The notes: a model not told the origin generated them from the sequence alone. Positions 17,493-27,891 are shown, counted from the stretch's first letter. The stretch is 64,000 nucleotides of DNA from Oceanobacillus indicireducens (GCF_014647195.1 NZ_BMOS01000003.1:128412-192411), one strand, 5' to 3'. Translations and numbers: made by a program.

Positions 17493-18515
17493 TTACGCGA
17501 TTGCTTCGATAATTTTTTTGCGATTATTGGATATGGTAGTAGGACTTGTACCATAAATTTGAGCCAGTTCTTTTTGTGACTGGTTCGCTTGTCCGAGTAC
17601 TCTTTGCTGGAGGACATAGTCAAGGGCAGCTGCATAACTTTCCGGTTTTCTGAAGGTTGGATTTTCTTTTTCCGTAAATGTTTTCCAGATTTCAAGGCCT
17701 TGTGCTATATGTTCTTCATCAAATTCTTTTTTCAACATATGTTCTTCAAATATTTCCGCAACCTTACCATATAATGGATTATCCCAAAGCATTTCCTCGG
17801 ATGATGCTTCGGCTGCCGGTTCAATTGCAGGCTCAGATGGTGTGTTTTCCATCGTTAAAGCATGTGCTAAAATGGCAGGATATTCTTTCGTAAACTCCTC
17901 ATCATTCAAAGCTTTTATTCTATCAATAAATTCCTCATCCGCACCGAACAATTCAAACATCGCCAATAGGAATTCATGCCTCTGTACAAACGGAAGCAGC
18001 ATGCCGATTACAAAATCGCCTTCCTTTACGCTGCTCATTTCATACGCTCTTACAGTCGTCTCTTCATTTATTCGGATATCCCGTATATGAAATTTTTCAT
18101 CCGTTATAGAAACAACTTCATAAATGGATGGTGTGACATCCTGCCAAGCTGTAAATGCCCGGTTCACTCTCGCGTCTTTCGTTTTATTTCGTTGGTCTTC
18201 ATAATATATGTCAAAAACTGTCTGGTCATGCTCAATTGGTTCATGAATCATGGCCCAGGCAGTCAAACCCAACTTGTATAAATTCATTCGTTCTTCGTCT
18301 TCAATCGGTGAATACTTCGGATGTCGCGATATCATGTCCCCAAGTTCCCCGCGGTAGTTCTGCATGGCAAAACGGTACAATCCCCGATGAAGCTCATCTA
18401 GTTGATTATTAAATCGAGTAGGATCAACCTCCATTACACGGGCTGCACCGTGACATCTCTTATATTTTTTCCCGCTCCCACAAGGACACGGTTCGTTTCT
18501 TCTAATCTTCCTCAT
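17493..18515 (-). CDS. SEC-C-motif protein with C-terminal HTH-like segment
   Basis: This 340-aa protein begins with a SEC-C zinc-binding motif, [18 protein letters not shown] (5-22). It continues into a long alpha-helical region and ends with [18 protein letters not shown], which looks like a helix-turn-helix. It is clearly paralogous to the N-terminal half of the protein at 30796-32715 (shared [15 protein letters not shown] and AWxxxHxPI segments). SEC-C motifs occur in SecA and many uncharacterised proteins. GAGGTG lies 7 bases before the ATG. The function is unknown; the HTH-like end suggests a regulatory or DNA-linked role. Confidence 0.75.
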   Translation of the reverse strand: MRKIRRNEPCPCGSGKKYKRCHGAARVMEVDPTRFNNQLDELHRGLYRFAMQNYRGELGDMISRHPKYSPIEDEERMNLYKLGLTAWAMIHEPIEHDQTVFDIYYEDQRNKTKDARVNRAFTAWQDVTPSIYEVVSITDEKFHIRDIRINEETTVRAYEMSSVKEGDFVIGMLLPFVQRHEFLLAMFELFGADEEFIDRIKALNDEEFTKEYPAILAHALTMENTPSEPAIEPAAEASSEEMLWDNPLYGKVAEIFEEHMLKKEFDEEHIAQGLEIWKTFTEKENPTFRKPESYAAALDYVLQQRVLGQANQSQKELAQIYGTSPTTISNNRKKIIEAIA

Positions 18516-18992
18516 TCATTGTCACCTCTAGTAAAGCTATAAAGCTTAGTTATCTCTTAATTATGGGCAATTTTTATAAATAATTCAAGGTTACTCGTAA
18601 TTAAGTTTAAAATCCCATTATTTTTGTCAAAACAGGAAACGCCGAGACACCTTGTGTGTCAAGGATAGGGTCACATTTTTTCAGAAAGGGCAGGAAGTTC
18701 ATACGTGACATAATCGTTTAAATTAGGGTATAGCCTTGAACTCGGCTCGATTCATGTTAAGGCTATATATGTATTATTTTTTGTGAAGCGGATTACTAGA
18801 TTTACACCTATCTTGTGAAATTACGTACAAATATGGAAATGATATGTATGAGATCTGTTACTGTGACAGATCTCAAAGTAGAGGAGAATCTAACATTCAC
18901 CATTGCTATGATTGCAGATGGTAAATATTATTTTCTAAAAAACAGTAGATCGACTTGTTGACCGAAGATTTATTGCTTGGTTTTAACATAAC
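18516..18992. other. Intergenic region with two hairpins
   Basis: No gene is supported in these 477 bp. At 18729-18784 TATAGCCTT pairs with AAGGCTATA and is followed on the plus strand by an AT-rich T run, like a terminator or attenuator. At 18850-18874 GAGATCTGT/ACAGATCTC is a perfect 9-bp stem followed at 18879 by an AGAGGAG that resembles a ribosome binding site, though no ORF starts at a suitable distance. Confidence 0.5.
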
Positions 18993-19027
18993 AAAAAAAG
19001 ATGCCTAGTCCAAGGCATCTTTTTTTG
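18993..19027 (-). terminator. Terminator of transketolase gene
   Basis: AAAGATGCCT/AGGCATCTTT stem with T residues on the minus strand (A-rich on the other side, so possibly bidirectional), 10 bp beyond the tkt stop codon. Confidence 0.9.
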
Positions 19028-19036
19028 TTTCTTATT

Positions 19037-21049
19037 TTACTGTTCCACTAATCTTTCTACGCGTTTTACAACATTTTCTACAGTAAAGCCATACTCTTCG
19101 ATGATTCGTTCTCCATTACCTGAGGCACCAAATGTGTCGATGGCAAGGATATCCCCCTCATCACCTACATAACGGTCCCAGCCAAGCGAAGAAGCCATTT
19201 CAATAGCTAGACGCTGTTTAACACCAGGAGGCAGCACACTGTCTTTATAAGCCTGCTCTTGAGCCTCGAAACGGTCCCAAGACGGCATGCTGACGACTCT
19301 GACATCAATCCCCTTCTCTTTTAAAGAGGCCTGCGCCTGAACTGCTAATTGCACTTCAGAGCCTGTTGCAAGAATTAAAGCATCCGGTGTTTCCTTTTCC
19401 GCTTCACTTACAACATAAGCTCCCATTCTTACACCGTCATAAGCTTTTTCCTTCGTACCTTCTAATGTTGGAAGGTTTTGACGTGTAAGCACAAGCGCAG
19501 TCGGCTCATCCTTTGATTCCACAGCAAGACGCCAAGCAGCCTGGGTTTCATTCGCGTCGGCTGGACGAATCACCGATAAGCCTGGCATTGCACGGAATGA
19601 TGCTAACTGCTCAACAGGCTCATGCGTTGGGCCGTCTTCTCCTACAGCAATTGAATCATGTGTCCAAACATACGTAACAGGTGTTTTCATTAGGGCTGAT
19701 AAACGAACAGCGGGACGTAAATAATCACTGAACACGAAGAAAGTTCCACCAAATACCTTTAAGCCGCCATGCAGTGCCATTCCATTAAGCGCTGCTGCCA
19801 TCGCAAATTCACGTACTCCGAACCAAATATTTCTTCCAGCGTAATTCGCTTTTGTGAAGTCACCCGCCCCATCAATCATCGTTTTATTCGAACTTGCAAG
19901 GTCTGCACTACCGCCGATAAAGTTCGGAACAGCTTGGGCAATCGCGTTCAAAACTTCTCCTGAGGAAGCACGTGTTGCTAGCGATGAGCCGACTTCATAG
20001 ATTGGCAGGTTTTTATCCCAATCAACCGGAAGTTCATCATTGATTGCTAATTGTAACTGCCTGCCCTGTTCTGGATAAACAGTTTTATATTTTTCAATTA
20101 ACGCGTCCCACTCTTTCTCAGCCTGCGTACCTTTACGGACTACTTTTTCGTTAAAATCTTCATACACATCTTCTGGGACGAAAAATTCCTCATGCTCCCA
20201 GTTATAATTTTCTTTTACGAGCTTCACTTCTTCTTTACCAAGTGGCGCACCGTGAGAATCGGAGGAACCGCCTTTATTCGGTGAACCGTAACCGATTACG
20301 GTCTTCACTTCAATTAATGTTGGCTGGTCCTTATTTTCCTTCGCCTCTGTCAACGCTTTACGAAGTTCACCTACATCATTACCGTCCTCCACACGAAGAA
20401 CTTGCCAGCCATAGGAACGGAACCGCCCCTCGACACTTTCAGAGAATGACCTGTCGAGATCCCCATCGAGAGAAATATCATTCGAGTCATATAGAACGAC
20501 TAATTTACCTAAACCGAGATGTCCTGCAAGGGAGGCTGCTTCATGTGAAATTCCTTCCATTAAATCACCGTCTCCAACAAGTGCAAATGTATGGTGATCA
20601 ACTACAGGGAAATCTTCCTTATTATACGTAGCAGCTAAATGGGCTTCAGCCATCGCCATCCCTACTGCAGAGGCGATCCCTTGTCCAAGCGGTCCTGTCG
20701 TCATCTCAACACCATCTGTGTCGCGTACCTCCGGGTGACCAGGTGTATTCGAACCCCACTGACGGAAGTTCTTTAAATCATCCATCGTCACATGATAGCC
20801 TGATAAATGTAGTAAACTATATAAAAGCATCGACCCATGTCCTGCAGAAAGAACAAATCGGTCCCGATTAAACCATTTAGAATGTTTTGGGTTATGCGTC
20901 ATAAAATCTGTCCAGAGCGTATAAGCAAGCGGAGCCGCCCCCATTGGAAGCCCAGGGTGTCCAGAGTTCGCCTTTTCGATCGCATCAATAGCAAGTGTGC
21001 GGATGGTATTGATTGATAGTTGTTCTACAGAAACAGTTGAAGTAGTCAT
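19037..21049 (-). CDS. tkt: Transketolase
   Basis: This 670-aa full-length transketolase begins with [19 protein letters not shown] and shows the thiamine diphosphate motif GDGDLMEG near residues 157-164, the [12 protein letters not shown] loop, and the pyrimidine-domain [14 protein letters not shown]. It moves two-carbon units between sugar phosphates; erythrose 4-phosphate is one of its acceptors. It is the last gene of rpiB-glpX-tal-tkt, 34 bp after the transaldolase. Sitting in a polyol cluster, this copy is probably dedicated to catabolism rather than the housekeeping enzyme. Confidence 0.95.
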   Translation of the reverse strand: MTTSTVSVEQLSINTIRTLAIDAIEKANSGHPGLPMGAAPLAYTLWTDFMTHNPKHSKWFNRDRFVLSAGHGSMLLYSLLHLSGYHVTMDDLKNFRQWGSNTPGHPEVRDTDGVEMTTGPLGQGIASAVGMAMAEAHLAATYNKEDFPVVDHHTFALVGDGDLMEGISHEAASLAGHLGLGKLVVLYDSNDISLDGDLDRSFSESVEGRFRSYGWQVLRVEDGNDVGELRKALTEAKENKDQPTLIEVKTVIGYGSPNKGGSSDSHGAPLGKEEVKLVKENYNWEHEEFFVPEDVYEDFNEKVVRKGTQAEKEWDALIEKYKTVYPEQGRQLQLAINDELPVDWDKNLPIYEVGSSLATRASSGEVLNAIAQAVPNFIGGSADLASSNKTMIDGAGDFTKANYAGRNIWFGVREFAMAAALNGMALHGGLKVFGGTFFVFSDYLRPAVRLSALMKTPVTYVWTHDSIAVGEDGPTHEPVEQLASFRAMPGLSVIRPADANETQAAWRLAVESKDEPTALVLTRQNLPTLEGTKEKAYDGVRMGAYVVSEAEKETPDALILATGSEVQLAVQAQASLKEKGIDVRVVSMPSWDRFEAQEQAYKDSVLPPGVKQRLAIEMASSLGWDRYVGDEGDILAIDTFGASGNGERIIEEYGFTVENVVKRVERLVEQ

Positions 21050-21083
21050 ACGTTATCATCCCTTTCAATTATAGCTCGTAAGC

Positions 21084-21728
21084 TTATTTTGGAACACTTT
21101 CCCAATCAGCTAAGAATTGCTCAATTCCATTATCCGTTAATGGATGCTTCCATAATTTCGGTAATAGGGACCCGGGAATCGTCGCAATATGTGCCCCGGC
21201 TATAGCTGCTTTTTCCAAGTGATTAATCGTCCGGATACTTGCTGTAATGATTTTCGTATTGAAATGATAATTCTGAAGCGTTGTTTTCAAGTTCTGAATC
21301 AATTCCAGTCCATCTTCACCAATATCATCGATTCTACCGACAAATGGGCTAACATAAGTTGCGCCTGCTTTGGCTGCCATCAGTCCTTGGGATACGGAAA
21401 AAATGAGCGTAACATTCGTCTTAATACCTTCTTTGGAAAGAATATTAACCGCTTCTAATCCAGCCTCCGTCATCGGGATTTTCACAACGACGTTTGAGGC
21501 CCATGTTGCGATATCACGTGCTTCAGCCACCATTTCCTCCACGGTAAGTCCGATAACTTCAGCACTAACTGGGCCATCCACAAGCTCACAAATCTCTTTA
21601 ATCGTTTCTTTAAAATCTCTATTCTCCTTTGCAATAATGGAAGGATTTGTTGTAACACCGTCCACTAATCCCAATCGATTAATTCGTTTGATCTCTTCAA
21701 TATTTGCTGTGTCTAAATAGAAATCCAT
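21084..21728 (-). CDS. Transaldolase, fructose-6-phosphate-aldolase-like small type
   Basis: This 214-aa protein belongs to the short transaldolase/FSA family ([15 protein letters not shown] start, [11 protein letters not shown], catalytic Lys in [11 protein letters not shown] near residue 86, [21 protein letters not shown]). It transfers dihydroxyacetone units between sugar phosphates; erythrose 4-phosphate is an acceptor. It lies between glpX and tkt with a short spacer and a good ribosome binding site. Short members can be transaldolases or fructose-6-phosphate aldolases; context favours transaldolase. Confidence 0.92.
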   Translation of the reverse strand: MDFYLDTANIEEIKRINRLGLVDGVTTNPSIIAKENRDFKETIKEICELVDGPVSAEVIGLTVEEMVAEARDIATWASNVVVKIPMTEAGLEAVNILSKEGIKTNVTLIFSVSQGLMAAKAGATYVSPFVGRIDDIGEDGLELIQNLKTTLQNYHFNTKIITASIRTINHLEKAAIAGAHIATIPGSLLPKLWKHPLTDNGIEQFLADWESVPK

Positions 21729-21756
21729 TTAAAAAACCTCCTAAGATTTTACTGTG

Positions 21757-22704
21757 CTAAACGATCGCTTTCACTGGATAAACACTTTTCACATATCTCA
21801 CTTGTTTTTCTCTGCCATTTACGAGAATAGAAGAAGTGTGATAGTTCCCATCATTTGTTTCAATACCGTCGATGATAATATTATCGGTGATTCCAGTAGC
21901 TGCAAACAGACAATCATCTGTGCGCACTAAATCATCCTGTGTTAAAACGCTTTCGAAATTGTTGATCCCCATTTCTATGCATCTAGCAATTTCTTCCTCA
22001 TTGCGTGGTAAGAGTTTTGCTTGCATCTCTCCACCCATACAACGCGCGGCAACTGCCCCCAGCACTCCTTCAGGGGCACCTCCAATTCCAAGGAACATGT
22101 CGACACCCAAACTTTCAATACAAGTGGCAATCGCATAAATGACGTCACCATCATGAAACAAACGTACTTTAGCACCTGTTTCTCGAATTCGTTCAATATA
22201 TTCCTCATGTCTCGGTCGGTCTTGTATCAGAACATTCAGCTCTGTTACTTCTTTTCCAAGCGCCTTTGCGACATTTTTAATATTTTCTTCGATTGGTGCA
22301 TCTAAATCAATATGCCCTTTCGCCTTTGGTCCGACAGCCATCTTCTTCATATACATATCAGGAGCGTGAAGCAGTGCCCCTTTCTCAGCCGCTGCGATTA
22401 CCGTAATCGCGTTTCCTTGACCATTAACAGTTGGTGTTGTTCCTTCAATCGGATCTACCGCAATATCGACCTCGTGACTGCCACCTTTTCCAAGCTCTTC
22501 ACCGATATAGAGCATCGGGGCTTCGTCGATCTCACCTTCACCAATTACAATCTTGCTGTGCATTTTCATTTTATTCAAGGTTTCCCGCATTGCATTTGTT
22601 GCAGCTCCGTCAGCCGCTATTTTGTCGCCACTACCAACCCATGGCAAAGCGGCGACTGCAGCTGATTCAGTTACTTTTAAAAAGTCCAATAATAATGATT
22701 GCAT
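21757..22704 (-). CDS. glpX: Class II fructose-1,6-bisphosphatase (GlpX)
   Basis: This 315-aa GlpX-family phosphatase has WVGSGDKIAADGAATNAMR (22-40), GEGEIDEAP (55-63) and the metal/phosphate motif DPIEGTTP (83-90). It hydrolyses fructose 1,6-bisphosphate; some relatives also accept sedoheptulose 1,7-bisphosphate. It sits between rpiB and transaldolase in a cluster that delivers erythrose 4-phosphate. A bisphosphatase could pull carbon toward hexose or sedoheptulose phosphates there. Family assignment is secure; the preferred substrate is inferred. Confidence 0.92.
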   Translation of the reverse strand: MQSLLLDFLKVTESAAVAALPWVGSGDKIAADGAATNAMRETLNKMKMHSKIVIGEGEIDEAPMLYIGEELGKGGSHEVDIAVDPIEGTTPTVNGQGNAITVIAAAEKGALLHAPDMYMKKMAVGPKAKGHIDLDAPIEENIKNVAKALGKEVTELNVLIQDRPRHEEYIERIRETGAKVRLFHDGDVIYAIATCIESLGVDMFLGIGGAPEGVLGAVAARCMGGEMQAKLLPRNEEEIARCIEMGINNFESVLTQDDLVRTDDCLFAATGITDNIIIDGIETNDGNYHTSSILVNGREKQVRYVKSVYPVKAIV

Positions 22705-22728
22705 GCTTATTCTCCTCGATTCGCATGT

Positions 22729-23220
22729 TTAGTTAACTGCACAATTACTTCCAGCTACCGCTTCTTTAAAGTTTTCCCCTACGAACTCTGCTTCTTTTTC
22801 AACAATTTTATCCACTTTGCGTTTAGAACCTTCTTCCCAAGATACATTCAAATATGCTTCAACAACCTTTTTTGCAACTTCCGGTCCAACAATTTGTGAT
22901 CCCATTGTAAGAATTTGTGCGTTATTACTTAACTGTGCTCTTTCTGCTGAATAAACATCGTGAGCAAGTCCCGCGCGGATTCCTGGATATTTATTTGCTG
23001 CAATACATACACCAATACCAGTCCCACAAACTAAAATACCTCTTTCCGCTTTTCCTTCACTGATTGTTTCTGCAACTTGGAATGCTATGTCTGGATAATC
23101 TACTGCATCTTCGGAGTAGCAACCGAAGTCGATTACCTCGTGCTTTGTATCTGCTAAAAACTCTTTAATTGTTTCTTTTAATTGAAATGCGTTGTGGTCA
23201 CTGCCGATTGCAATTTTCAT
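22729..23220 (-). CDS. RpiB-family sugar-phosphate isomerase (candidate erythrulose-4-phosphate isomerase)
   Basis: This 163-aa RpiB/LacAB-family protein begins MKIAIGSDHNAFQLKE. The active-site Cys lies in LVCGTGIGVCIAANK (about 66-80), and NNAQILTMG follows. ATG at 23220 has GGAGG about 9 bases upstream; the longer upstream reading frame is not needed. RpiB interconverts ribose and ribulose 5-phosphates. In tetritol pathways a paralogue (EryI) makes erythrose 4-phosphate from erythrulose 4-phosphate, and the DhaK/DhaL and tetritol dehydrogenase neighbours favour that here. A terminator separates it from dhaL, so it may have its own promoter. Confidence 0.88.
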   Translation of the reverse strand: MKIAIGSDHNAFQLKETIKEFLADTKHEVIDFGCYSEDAVDYPDIAFQVAETISEGKAERGILVCGTGIGVCIAANKYPGIRAGLAHDVYSAERAQLSNNAQILTMGSQIVGPEVAKKVVEAYLNVSWEEGSKRKVDKIVEKEAEFVGENFKEAVAGSNCAVN

Positions 23221-23353
23221 TTTACATTCCTCCATATTCATGCATTTCCTTTTACTTACTTTCATTTTAATATACTTTTTATCATTTATCAAGTTATATA
23301 TTTTTATTATCACTTATTTACTTTCATTTGTTTTCGTATTTAGTGTTTTTTCG

Positions 23354-23397
23354 ATAAAAAAGAACCAGAAATAACACCTCTGGTTCTATTTTTTATT
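23354..23397 (-). terminator. Terminator after the dhaL-like gene
   Basis: AGAACCAG...CTGGTTCT, an 8-bp stem followed on the minus strand by TTTTTTATCG. It separates the kinase genes from rpiB-glpX-tal-tkt. The sequences GTTTTCGT (23330) and TTTTTCGAT (23346) beside it resemble the candidate DeoR boxes upstream of the dehydrogenase gene. Confidence 0.8.
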
Positions 23398-23451
23398 TTT
23401 ATAATAAAAGAAACTAATAAAAATGCTGTGATAACTCCTGCGCCTTTGTTT

Positions 23452-24108
23452 TTAAATAGCTTGTTCGGTTTTAGCTTGAACAAAGTTTAAAAAAGTAGCT
23501 AAGATCATATAGGCAGAAGTTGCGCCTGGGTCTTGGGCGCCGATAGAGCGATCTCCTAGACGGCTGGAACGGCCTCTTTTAGAAACGAGCTCTTTCGTTG
23601 ATTCCATTCCAGCTTTAGCAGCTGCGACAGCGTCCGTAAATGCAGGTAGAAATTCTCCAGATTCTGCAAACTTTGCTTCCAGTTCATTCGCAAATGGCTC
23701 AAGCGTATCCACCATAGTTTTATCTCCCACTTCAGCTTGACCACGCTCTTTAATTCCTCTTGCAAAAGCAATCCAGAACTCCGCCAAGTCCTTATCTTCA
23801 ATGACTGTTTTTCCTTTAACTGCTTTAGCACCTCTCATGAATCCTGTTGCATATAGTGGGCCTACAGAGGAACCTACAGCACTCAAAAATGTTTTCCCTA
23901 CCATAATGCTTACTTTTGCACAATCTTCTTCAGCAACAAGCTCATTGTCAAGTTTCTCATTGACAGCTTGCCAACCGATAGACATTGTCACACCATGGTC
24001 TCCATCACCGATCTTACGGTCAAGTTCACAAAGGTAGTCTTTCTGTTCCTCCACCATACTAACAATCTCTTTATAATAAGCTTTTAATTCTTTAGCTGTT
24101 AATTGCAT
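23452..24108 (-). CDS. DhaL-like kinase subunit (nucleotide-binding)
   Basis: This 218-aa DhaL-family protein provides the ADP/ATP-binding half of dihydroxyacetone-type kinases. Visible motifs are DRKIGDGDHGVTM (30-42) with the metal-coordinating Asp residues, GSSVGPLYATGF, and GAQDPGATSA near the C-terminus. It follows the DhaK-like gene by 18 bp and forms a two-subunit kinase with it. No DhaM phosphotransferase gene is nearby, so the pair is probably ATP-dependent, like the erythrulose kinases. A terminator follows. Confidence 0.9.
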   Translation of the reverse strand: MQLTAKELKAYYKEIVSMVEEQKDYLCELDRKIGDGDHGVTMSIGWQAVNEKLDNELVAEEDCAKVSIMVGKTFLSAVGSSVGPLYATGFMRGAKAVKGKTVIEDKDLAEFWIAFARGIKERGQAEVGDKTMVDTLEPFANELEAKFAESGEFLPAFTDAVAAAKAGMESTKELVSKRGRSSRLGDRSIGAQDPGATSAYMILATFLNFVQAKTEQAI

Positions 24109-24126
24109 TTTGAAAACTCCTTTTCC

Positions 24127-25131
24127 TTATTTTTGAACAAACATTGGGCAATTTACTGGATGATCAATTGTTTTAATCAATTCATCATCTAATTTCATTA
24201 AAGTAATAGATGCTCCGCCCATTTCAAGGGATGTAATGTAATCTCCAACATAAGAACGGTATATTTCAATACCTAATTCACTTAGCATTTGTTCAACTTT
24301 GCGGAACATTGTATATAGTTCCATTCTCGATGTAGAACCAAGACCATTTACTAAAACCGCAACTTTGTCACCACTATTAATTTCAATATCTTCTAAAATA
24401 TCATTAACTAAGCGTTCTGTAACCTCGTCTGCCGATTGAAGTGGGCCTTTTTCGACTCCCGGCTCTCCGTGGTGTCCTAATCCAATTTCCATTTCATCAT
24501 CGCCAATTTCAAAGCTTGGCTCTCCAGTTTGCGGTAACGAACAAGGAGTAAGACCTACACCCATGGAGCGAGTATTTTCGTTTGCTTTTTTAGCAACGCG
24601 GACAACGTCTTCCAAGTTATAACCGAAGTCAGCAGCTGCCCCTGTCGCTTTAAAAATGAAAAACTCACCAGCAATTCCGCGGCGTTTCTCTTTTTCTTCT
24701 TTAGGAGCTGATGCGACGTCATCTGTCGCTAAAGCCATACCAACTTCAATGTCTTCTTCTAAGTCCGCCATTTCTGCAGCCATACCGAAGTTCATCACGT
24801 CACCAGCATAGTTTCCGTATAGATAAACAACTCCAGCGCCTTTATCAATTGCTTTCGTAACTTCTAAGATTGGATCTGGGGAAGGCGATGCAAAAATGTT
24901 ACCAACCGCTACACCATCAGCCATTCCTTCACCAACATAACCTAAGAATCCAGGCTCATGTCCAGAACCACCACCGATTAGAACTCCAACTTTCCCTTCG
25001 CGTGTTTCCTTCGCAGTCACTAATGCTCTATCATTTTCTGGTAACTGTTTGATCAAGTCGGGGTGCGCCTTGACATACCCTTCCACCATTTCTTCAACAA
25101 CATATCTAGAATCATTCATTAATTTTTTCAT
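24127..25131 (-). CDS. DhaK-like kinase subunit (candidate erythrulose kinase)
   Basis: This 334-aa protein has the DhaK fold: [19 protein letters not shown] (49-67), NYAGDVMNF (106-114), and GLGHHGEPG, whose His forms the covalent hemiaminal with the ketose carbonyl in dihydroxyacetone kinase. It binds short ketoses. In Mycobacterium smegmatis, DhaK-like proteins next to tetritol dehydrogenases phosphorylate D- or L-erythrulose. The adjacent polyol dehydrogenases and an RpiB-like isomerase suggest the same here. It lies after the permease gene, separated by 327 bp containing a dispersed repeat. Confidence 0.88.
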   Translation of the reverse strand: MKKLMNDSRYVVEEMVEGYVKAHPDLIKQLPENDRALVTAKETREGKVGVLIGGGSGHEPGFLGYVGEGMADGVAVGNIFASPSPDPILEVTKAIDKGAGVVYLYGNYAGDVMNFGMAAEMADLEEDIEVGMALATDDVASAPKEEKEKRRGIAGEFFIFKATGAAADFGYNLEDVVRVAKKANENTRSMGVGLTPCSLPQTGEPSFEIGDDEMEIGLGHHGEPGVEKGPLQSADEVTERLVNDILEDIEINSGDKVAVLVNGLGSTSRMELYTMFRKVEQMLSELGIEIYRSYVGDYITSLEMGGASITLMKLDDELIKTIDHPVNCPMFVQK

Positions 25132-25277
25132 ATTAATGCACTCCTTGCTCGTTATTTATCTACTCAATCAACTAACTATTCATTATATCAAACGATAAAG
25201 CGTTTTCCGATAGATATATCAAGTCTTCAATAGATCTTCTTTTGTTTTTACTTTTTAAACAACAATTTTAATACATG

Positions 25278-25437
25278 TTAACAGTCTGTAATCCCCCTCC
25301 TCTAAACATAAGGGAACCCCAATATGTGAAGGGTGGGGATAAACAGTCCGTAAATCCCTGATTCTGTTCAACTAACATTCAGTGGGAAGGTAAGGATCCC
25401 CCACTGAATGAAGTTTCACTTAATCAGAGTTACCCCC
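25278..25437. repeat. Dispersed intergenic repeat, copy B
   Basis: About 160 bp matching copy A at 5898-6058. It shares CAGTCCGTAAAT, CTGATTCTGTTCAACTAAC and the ATTCAGTGGG...CCCACTGAATGAAGTTT hairpin. It occupies most of the gap between the permease stop (25459) and the dhaK-like start, thus inside the catabolic transcription unit. A weak cre-like ATAAAGCGTTTTCC lies beyond it near 25184-25197. Confidence 0.85.
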
Positions 25438-25458
25438 ACAGCTGTGAGGGTAATTCTA

Positions 25459-26751
25459 TTATATAGCCGAATGTACCTCTGCTTTTACCTTTTCTTTTTT
25501 CTTTTCTTCGTTTGGAAGCTTTAAGAATCTTGTTAAGACAGCTGCGATGAAGTATAGTCCAGCTAAGATCCACACTAATCCTTGAGGACCGGCCAGGTCG
25601 AAGAATAATGCTACAAGTGCAGGACCAACGAATACACATAGACCTGCTCCAAGGTTTAGAATCGACATGGCGGCACCTTTGTCTCCGTCGCCAACTAATG
25701 ATGGTGTTAATGCAGATAGTGGTACGAAACCAGCGATACATGCACCCCATAGCATTCCAACAATCGCTACAAGTGTTACGTTACCGGCAAAAATTTGCGG
25801 TGTATAGAATAGCATGAGTGTGAAGACTCCACAACCAACTGCCCCGAACCATGTGACTGTATTTCTCCAGCCTAACTTATCTCCTAGATAACCAAAGATT
25901 AAGTTGAATGCGATATTCGAAATAAATATCGTACCCCAAATATTTAACCAAACTGTTGTTGCGATTCCATGATCCGCTAAATATAACGGCAAGAATAATG
26001 GAAATGCATATTGTGATGATTGGTTAATAACGCGAACCACACCTGCAATCGCAACTTTTGGCTCTCTTTTTAAGATAGTAATTCCGTTTAGCAGCTCTTT
26101 AACCTTAGATGCTGCTCCACTTATTTCTTCTTTCTCTGGCATTTCAAATTTATCTCGGTTAACTATAATTGCAAAGAACGCTCCAATCAATACCCAGATA
26201 AGCGCACTCCATAATGTAGTGATATGGCCAAATGTTTGAATTGACCAGCTAGAGTAGAAGGCGCCTAGTACACTTAATCCTCCTGTAAACACAAACCAGA
26301 ACCAACCAACTGCTCGTCCTAACTGATGCGGTGGTGTCCGGTATGTAATCCAGACTAGGAAGGCATAAGCAAATAACGGATAACCAAATCCTCTTATCGC
26401 GTATGTTGGAATCATTAATCCATAATTTAAGGTAGAAACAGCAAATCCAACAAACAATACATGTCCAATAATATAAGCTGCTACCCCTAACATCATCGTT
26501 TTCCTTGGTCCAATCGCTTCAACTAGTACACCTGAAAGCCAAGCACCAATAGCAATCGTTACACCATAAGCCGTTGTGAGTGTTGCCGTTTGCTGAACGG
26601 TAAGCCCTTGTTCTACAAGATACGGACTGAGCCAGGCAAGTTCTAACCCATCTCCCATCATGAAGATAAGTACACCAAAATACCCCCATGCTAAGTGCGC
26701 CGGCATTCCCATTCTATCTAGCAAAGTTCCTTTTTGCCCTAAATCCGTCAT
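25459..26751 (-). CDS. MFS transporter of the polyol-permease type
   Basis: This 430-aa 12-helix major facilitator resembles ribitol/arabinitol-type permeases: GYFGVLIFMMGDGLELAWLS near the start, RGFGYPLFAYAFLVWI, AVGWFWFVFTGGLSVLG in helix 5, and the KLGWRNTVTWFG loop in the second half. It lies 30 bp after the Zn-dehydrogenase and is transcribed with it. In this cluster it is the natural uptake system for the polyol substrate, probably a tetritol. Substrate assignment rests on neighbours only. Confidence 0.85.
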   Translation of the reverse strand: MTDLGQKGTLLDRMGMPAHLAWGYFGVLIFMMGDGLELAWLSPYLVEQGLTVQQTATLTTAYGVTIAIGAWLSGVLVEAIGPRKTMMLGVAAYIIGHVLFVGFAVSTLNYGLMIPTYAIRGFGYPLFAYAFLVWITYRTPPHQLGRAVGWFWFVFTGGLSVLGAFYSSWSIQTFGHITTLWSALIWVLIGAFFAIIVNRDKFEMPEKEEISGAASKVKELLNGITILKREPKVAIAGVVRVINQSSQYAFPLFLPLYLADHGIATTVWLNIWGTIFISNIAFNLIFGYLGDKLGWRNTVTWFGAVGCGVFTLMLFYTPQIFAGNVTLVAIVGMLWGACIAGFVPLSALTPSLVGDGDKGAAMSILNLGAGLCVFVGPALVALFFDLAGPQGLVWILAGLYFIAAVLTRFLKLPNEEKKKEKVKAEVHSAI

Positions 26752-26781
26752 CTTTGCATGCCATCCCTTCTCCCTTGAATT

Positions 26782-27891
26782 TTAAGGTTTTAAAATGATT
26801 TTTAATGATTTATCGCCTTTTGCCATTAGTTCAAAGCCTTCTTCAAAATCTTCTAATCCCAACTCATGTGTAACTACACCTTCAGTTGGGAAGTCACCAT
26901 TTGCAATTCCTTCAATGACAAGCGGATAGCAATACGGGCCTAAGTGGGAACCTAAAACGTCTAGTTCTTTACGGTCACCAATAATACTCCAGTCCACTGT
27001 TACCGGCTCCGCAAATACACTAAACTCTACAAAACGGCCAAGTTTTCTAATTGCGTGAAGTCCTTGTTCAACAGAAGACGGATGCCCTGTTGCTTCAATA
27101 TAAACGTCACAGCCATACCCTTCCGTCATATCTTGAATTTCTTTAACAACATCAACTTCACCTGGGTTTAATACAACATCAGCACCAAACTTTTTCGCTA
27201 ATTCTAGTCGATCTTCTTTCATATCTAGTACAACAAGTTTACTAGGACCTGACTTTTTAAGTGCACCGATCATCCCCAGACCGAGTGTACCTGCACCTGA
27301 CAACACAACAACATCGCCAAGTTGTACTTGTGCACGCTGTACCGCATGAAGACTACATGCATACGGTTCAATCAGAATAGCTTTTTCTAAAGGAAGATCT
27401 TCCGGAACTTTATAGTTGATCGCTTCTTTTGTAAATTTCATATATTCAGCCATGCCACCGTTTACATTGTTTTGGAATCCGTAAAGGTCATGTTTCTGGC
27501 ACATCCAATATTCTCCTCTTTTACAGAAGCGGCAGTCCCAGCAAGGAACAATCTGTTCAGAAATTACTCGGTCACCAATTTCAAAATTAGTTACCGCATC
27601 ACCTTTCGCTACAATTCTTCCAATAAATTCATGTCCGGGAACCATTGGCGCTTTAATATAAGCCGGTTGATTTTCGTCGCCCCAGAAGCTCGGTGCACCT
27701 TCAAACGCTTTCACATCACCAGCACAAATTCCACAAGCTTCTAGCTTAATAATAATTTCTTCATCATTTTCTAAAGTCGGAGTTGCTATTTCTTCATATC
27801 GATAATCTTTTGGAGCATATGCCACGACAGCCTTCATCATTTCAGGAATCTCTTGATTTTTTACTTGGCTTTTCTCTACTGTATTCGTCAT
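26782..27891 (-). CDS. Zinc-dependent polyol dehydrogenase (erythritol/L-threitol dehydrogenase-like)
   Basis: This 369-aa medium-chain dehydrogenase has the catalytic zinc site in EACGICAGDVKAFEGAPSFW and VPGHEFIGRI. Structural zinc cysteines lie in CWDCRFCKRGEYWMC, and the NAD fold in LSGAGTLGLGMIG. The GAPSFWGDENQPAYIKAPM stretch is characteristic of the enzymes named erythritol/L-threitol dehydrogenase (EltD). These oxidise a tetritol to L-erythrulose. ATG at 27891 has AAAGGAG 7 bases upstream. The gene is divergent from the DeoR regulator, and the shared control region holds a perfect cre and four TTTTC boxes. Confidence 0.87.
   Translation of the reverse strand: MTNTVEKSQVKNQEIPEMMKAVVAYAPKDYRYEEIATPTLENDEEIIIKLEACGICAGDVKAFEGAPSFWGDENQPAYIKAPMVPGHEFIGRIVAKGDAVTNFEIGDRVISEQIVPCWDCRFCKRGEYWMCQKHDLYGFQNNVNGGMAEYMKFTKEAINYKVPEDLPLEKAILIEPYACSLHAVQRAQVQLGDVVVLSGAGTLGLGMIGALKKSGPSKLVVLDMKEDRLELAKKFGADVVLNPGEVDVVKEIQDMTEGYGCDVYIEATGHPSSVEQGLHAIRKLGRFVEFSVFAEPVTVDWSIIGDRKELDVLGSHLGPYCYPLVIEGIANGDFPTEGVVTHELGLEDFEEGFELMAKGDKSLKIILKP

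Noticed and set aside
18850-18960. Small plus-strand ORF after the GAGATCTGT hairpin
   Set aside because: The AGAGGAG lies more than 20 nt from the only ATG, and the 17-codon frame resembles nothing.
25184-25197. Second cre site upstream of the dhaK-like gene
   Set aside because: ATAAAGCGTTTTCC misses three defined consensus positions, so it is mentioned only as weak.
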